Positions 31,040 through 35,000 of a stretch of 35,000 bases of DNA are shown here, in pieces; the stretch's first letter is position 1; every line of letters begins with the position of its first letter. The position numbers were made by a program, and so were the translations under genes. The stretch covers positions 3,290,001 to 3,325,000 of the forward strand of contig NC_135558.1 of assembly GCF_964340395.1 (NCBI RefSeq). The letters run 5' to 3'. The DNA is from Glandiceps talaboti. Taxonomy: Eukaryota; Hemichordata; Enteropneusta; Spengelidae. Below the pieces are notes generated by a model. It was given only the letters and a program-made list of their open reading frames with translations. It had not been told where the DNA came from and did not search any database.

Positions 31040-31690
31040 ATCTATTCTATAGCTATTCCATTCCATTCTATTCTACTCTATTCCATTCCATTCCATTCGA
31101 ATTCCATTCTATTCTGTTCTATTCTACTCCATTCCATTCTATTCTATTCTATTCCATTCCATTCCATTCTATTCTATTCTATTCTATTCTATTCTATTCT
31201 ATTCTATTCTATTCTATTCTATTCCACTCCACTCCACTCCACTCCACTCCACTCCACTCCACTCCACTCCATTCCATTTCATTCCATTCCATTCTATTCT
31301 ATTCCATTCTATTCTTATATATTCGAATCTATTCTATTCTATTCTATTCTATTCTATTCTATTCTATTCTATTCTATTCTATTCCATTCCATTCTCTTCT
31401 CTTCTCTTCTATTCTATTCTATTCTATTATATTCTATTCTATTCTATTCCACTCCACCCCACTCCACTCCACTCCATTCCATTCCATTTCATTCCATTCC
31501 ATTCTATTCTATTCCATTCTATTCTTATATATTCGAATCTATTCTATTCTATTCTATTCTATTCTATTCTATTCTATTCTATTCTATTCTTTTCTATTCT
31601 ATGCTATGCTATTCTGTTCCATTCTATTATTATATATTCGAATCTATTCTATTCTATTCTATGCTATGATAATCTGTTCCCTTCTGTTCT
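31040..31690. repeat. Pentanucleotide array (ATTCT)n with (ATTCC)n and (ACTCC)n
   Basis: About 650 bp of 5-bp units alternate between TATTC, CATTC and CACTC forms. A compound segment (ACTCC block, ATTCC block, then TTATATATTCGAATC) recurs at about 31220-31330 and 31445-31545, and the last motif again near 31628, showing higher-order duplication. The 230-codon frames are artefacts. Confidence 0.95.
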
Positions 31691-31894
31691 ATTATTAATA
31701 TCAGTTTTGTTTTATTTCAGTCATGCAATCTGTGATAAATAGTGTACATTTTTCTATTTTTCAATTTCTCTAATATTTACGTAGAGTACATATTCTCTAC
31801 TCTTTACACTGTTATTCTTAGCATGATCATCCGATCGAAATAGTTTAATTTTTTTGTACCGATTAGAAAAAAACAACCAACCAACCAACCGACA

Positions 31895-31956
31895 TACACA
31901 CACACACACGCACGCACACACACACACACACACACACACTTCTACCCCAACCTCAT

Positions 31957-32029
<73 letters not shown>

Positions 32030-32073
32030 ATACCATACCATACCATACCATACCATACCATACCATACCATAC
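31895..32073. repeat. (CA)n arrays followed by (CATAC)n
   Basis: A CA array with CG interruptions, a short unique spacer (31941-31959), a second pure CA array (to about 32028), then a CATAC pentamer array. Confidence 0.96.
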
Positions 32074-33237
32074 ATCATTATAATCATTATATCGGGGCAG
32101 GGGCTTGATTTTGAAAGGGTGGCTTTCACAACAATGCTTTCAAAAACCAGTAAGAGACTTGGCAACAAAGAATCTTGCAAACACACTACTTTATTTCTAT
32201 TATTATAAAGGAAGTAATGCTAATTATTGGCATATATTGATAATGATATCTTATTTCTACTAAAGATAATACAAAATGTAATGGTGTCAGCGACTTGAAT
32301 AGATATGCGAGTATCATCAACTTCATGAATACTGGTCACATGGGACTATAAAATTCAAGAGTTAAGCTACACCTGTTCTATTTATAGAGTTCCGAAGTGA
32401 ATACAAGCATAAAATTACCACTGGTTGCATATAGACTAATGACATTTGTATATTGGTTTCGTTCCATGGTCGACAAGGTCATGTTTACTATATTAGTCGT
32501 CAGACGCCTTGCCTGTTTCCATCGCGATCTGTGATTTTGCTTCGCTGTCTCTCCAGCCGCTTGTATTGCTATCAACGGCAAACTATTGACTAATATTGTT
32601 TTAAACCAACTTATACTCAAAAGGATTGGTTTGAATAAATGCACTCAAACTGATTGGTCGCAATGATTGGGCGTGATAACATACGTCAGCCTAATTGATA
32701 TGCAAATTAAGTCAAGAAGTAAATGTGCCCTATAGTTGAGATGAGGACAACAATTAGAACGACATAATTTATATATAGCGAATAGTATGTAAATATCTAT
32801 AAACAGGCATGCTGACAACTGCCGTTGGGGGCGTAACTAAATTAATCGCTTGCCGTTGCTAGCATTGCAAGCGGTTACTGAGACCATGGCTAATCATGTT
32901 GTAGTATTAGTCACTTGTCGTATACATTTATGGTGAGACAACGAACCAAAATTACAATCACATGCAAATCGCGATGTAAACTTGCGATGACAATAGAAAT
33001 GAAGTAATCGAAAAAGACAACATATTCATTTATGTATACAGTAATTGTACGAAAACACAATTTGAAGTCAACATGTAGTGTAGTTGTGTACGGAACATGA
33101 AGTTGAAGAGACATGCGAACCACGTACGGCTCGTAGAAGTCGATCGATTAATACTCGATTTCTACTAGATGGTGTCATGTGTGTCATCTGACGGCTCAGT
33201 TATACAATTCCTTGGTCTGATTTCAAGTCCACGTTAT
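32074..33237. other. Intergenic region downstream of gene 2
   Basis: AT-rich, with no repeats or exons I can support. The 3' UTR of gene 2 must lie at its right end, but no AATAAA was noticed close to the stop. Confidence 0.5.
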
Positions 33238-34071
33238 TTAATTTCCTTTTGATTCCGAGAAGTGTGTATACCCAAAGTATGGATCAATGTAATCATTTAC
33301 TCCGTAATCATTGAACATATCTTCAAGGAGGTAATCAGGCATGGCATCAAAGTAATATATGAAGAAGAAATCAAAGAAAACCTCGCCGATGTATTCGAAC
33401 TCCTCGCACTCAGTTTGAGGTTCTGGTGCATTTTCCCAGGCAGTAGGGTCTAGGCTGTTGACTTTTTCGAAAGCCTGCTTCCAGGAGATGGTATTGTCTG
33501 GATCGCGAGGCAAGTTCTTTCCACAGGGTGTTTCCTCCAAATCATCCCAGAAGATGGACCAGATGTAGTGGTAGAAGGTATATTCTGATGCGAAGAACTC
33601 GGAACATTTGTTCTCAGACCACCATTCGATGAAAGCCAGGGCACCGGTATCAACGTGTTCCTCAGTGATTTCTGCCCAATTTATAGCTTCCCAGTCCATG
33701 TTTGCCATTATATCCTCAAACGCTAGCATACCAACATTACAGGGGGCTATCATATAGCCTTCTACCACATCGGTGATGAACTCATCAACATAAAAAACTT
33801 CTTCATAGGACTTCTTTGGTGACGTTTTACCATTATGTCGGAATGCTTTCAGACCACGTTTGTTACCATCACCCATCACACCACCTAATACCCCCGTAGC
33901 TGTTGCAGTAGCGGCCGCTTGTCCCACGTCGTCCTTCTTTAGGTGTGTTTTGGTATTTAGCACGGTCTTCTTTGCTGTATTACCTGCAGCAATTCTGCTC
34001 TTGACCATATTCTTCAGGTCATCAATGTCATGTGTAGCTTTGTCAACGTTGTTACGTTTGGCTGCAGACAA
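33238..34071 (-). CDS. Secreted-protein paralogue of unrecognised family (gene 2, main exon, 5' partial)
   Basis: A single exon follows a TATTATAG acceptor and begins in phase 0 with LSAAKRNNV, directly comparable with LAAAKRNKV at the start of the gene 1 main exon. It encodes 277 residues to TAA. The C-terminal 200 residues are clearly homologous to gene 1 (roughly 60% identical by eye) and keep all landmarks: APCNVG, FIEWW, ENKC, WSIFWDDLEET, AFEKVNSLDP, GEVFFDFFF, LEDMFNDYGVND and DPYFGY. The N-terminal region is diverged and basic. A signal-peptide exon is expected on the minus strand to the right; in gene 1 it is 3.1 kb away, so here it probably lies beyond the window. The function is unknown. 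Confidence 0.85.
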   Translation of the reverse strand: MSAAKRNNVDKATHDIDDLKNMVKSRIAAGNTAKKTVLNTKTHLKKDDVGQAAATATATGVLGGVMGDGNKRGLKAFRHNGKTSPKKSYEEVFYVDEFITDVVEGYMIAPCNVGMLAFEDIMANMDWEAINWAEITEEHVDTGALAFIEWWSENKCSEFFASEYTFYHYIWSIFWDDLEETPCGKNLPRDPDNTISWKQAFEKVNSLDPTAWENAPEPQTECEEFEYIGEVFFDFFFIYYFDAMPDYLLEDMFNDYGVNDYIDPYFGYTHFSESKGN

Positions 34072-34815
34072 CTATAATACAAAAATTAGAAAATGTTAAT
34101 AATAAATCCCCTCTACAGTTATAGAAATAGTCTTGTCCTGTCTTGTTTGTCTTGTCTGTTCTGAAACAGAGGACATCACACATTACAGCCGTTATGAGGA
34201 ATGTAGTTTTAATGAGATGAAATGGCGATATTCAGAAAATTAGTAAGACGGCTACAAGTGGGCATTCTATTTGCTTTTCCTTAACGTTACACACTACAGC
34301 CGTTATAGGATGAGCATGTAGTTTTGATGAGATGAAATGTCAATGTTAGTGTGACTGGCTGCGAGTAGGCATTGCTTTTCCTTAACGTTACACACTACAG
34401 CCATTATAGGATGAGCGTGTCATTTTGATGAGATGAAATGTCAATATCAGAAGTGGTCTTTGTGATCATTGTAAAGTTACATAATTGAATGTATTAAACA
34501 ACATATCTATATCTACCAAGATCTACCATGTGTCCACTGTAATGGTACCAGGTGTTAACGCTGCTACTCTTTGCATGTACTACGCCCTCCGAACTAGAAG
34601 TACACAATGCCTATTAACCCATTTATACTGAAGAGTAATACAATTTAGATTAACTTCTTTTATGAATATTACCATTAAGGAACTTTCAACTTCTGCTCCA
34701 AAGTGCAATGTGAAGCATATTGGCCATCGATCATGAAATACCCGAGTATTTACATGAAATGTTCTGTAACTAGTGTGGTAGATAGGTAATGCATGTATAT
34801 GTATATGTATATCAT

Positions 34816-34868
<53 letters not shown>

Positions 34869-35000
34869 TAGTATTGTTATATTTGAGCATCACTCCAGGT
34901 GAAGTAACATTAAAGAATATAGTTCAGAAACAGGGATAATAAAAAATTCCACAGTTTAACAAAGGTCATGCCACTGTGGAAATTGATTTTTTTCTTCCAT
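34072..35000. other. Intron of gene 2 with tandem repeats
   Basis: It holds three copies of a 101-111-bp repeat (34178-34445; ACACTACAGCCGTTATAGGA then TTTGATGAGATGAAATG) and a GTATAT/ATGTAT array (34795-34868). No signal-peptide exon was recognised. Confidence 0.6.

Noticed and set aside
33860-34099. Plus-strand 79-codon frame opposite gene 2
   Set aside because: Antisense shadow with no homology or splice support.

Overview
The window is metazoan nuclear DNA, most likely from a marine invertebrate. It has small exons with GT/AG introns, very dense micro- and minisatellites, and several inverted-repeat DNA transposons. I cannot name the species. There are no prokaryotic-style operons, no rRNA or tRNA genes that I can see, and no CRISPR array.

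Layout. (1) 551-11693, plus strand: a phytanoyl-CoA dioxygenase (PhyH) family gene, 'copy A', whose start exon lies left of the window and which has two alternative last exons. Its first visible intron carries a 4-kb foldback element (1700-5697) with satellite-filled arms. (2) 12941-15442: a hAT-like element with an 8-bp target duplication, containing a second nested hAT-like element (14654-15325). It sits exactly at the start codon of (3), 15450-22343, plus strand: 'copy B', a complete seven-exon PhyH gene of 287 codons. Copy B arose by tandem duplication of the same locus and has a duplicated exon 5. (4) 23907-27997, minus strand: a two-exon gene for a secreted acidic, aromatic-rich protein that I do not recognise. 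(5) 28062-33237: gene-free DNA with an inverted-repeat element and pentanucleotide and CA arrays. (6) 33238-34071, minus strand: the main exon of a paralogue of gene (4), whose signal-peptide exon is not visible.

How the genes relate. The two PhyH copies should be non-haem Fe(II)/2-oxoglutarate oxygenases. The iron-binding H-x-D/E...H pattern and the 2-oxoglutarate arginine are spaced as in human phytanoyl-CoA hydroxylase. Both copies show exon-level variation: paired last exons in A, and a paired exon 5 plus an H-x-E variant in B. The two minus-strand genes form a separate tandem family and show no functional link to the PhyH pair.

The observations most worth a second look are the foldback element with a 21-bp/105-bp higher-order satellite and a captured SAM-like fragment; the nested hAT insertion whose target duplication preserves the A of the ATG; the phase-locked duplicate exon 5; a hammerhead-ribozyme-like core beside long TA arrays; and the unrecognised secreted family. 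Everything here was read by eye; no alignment or search was run.
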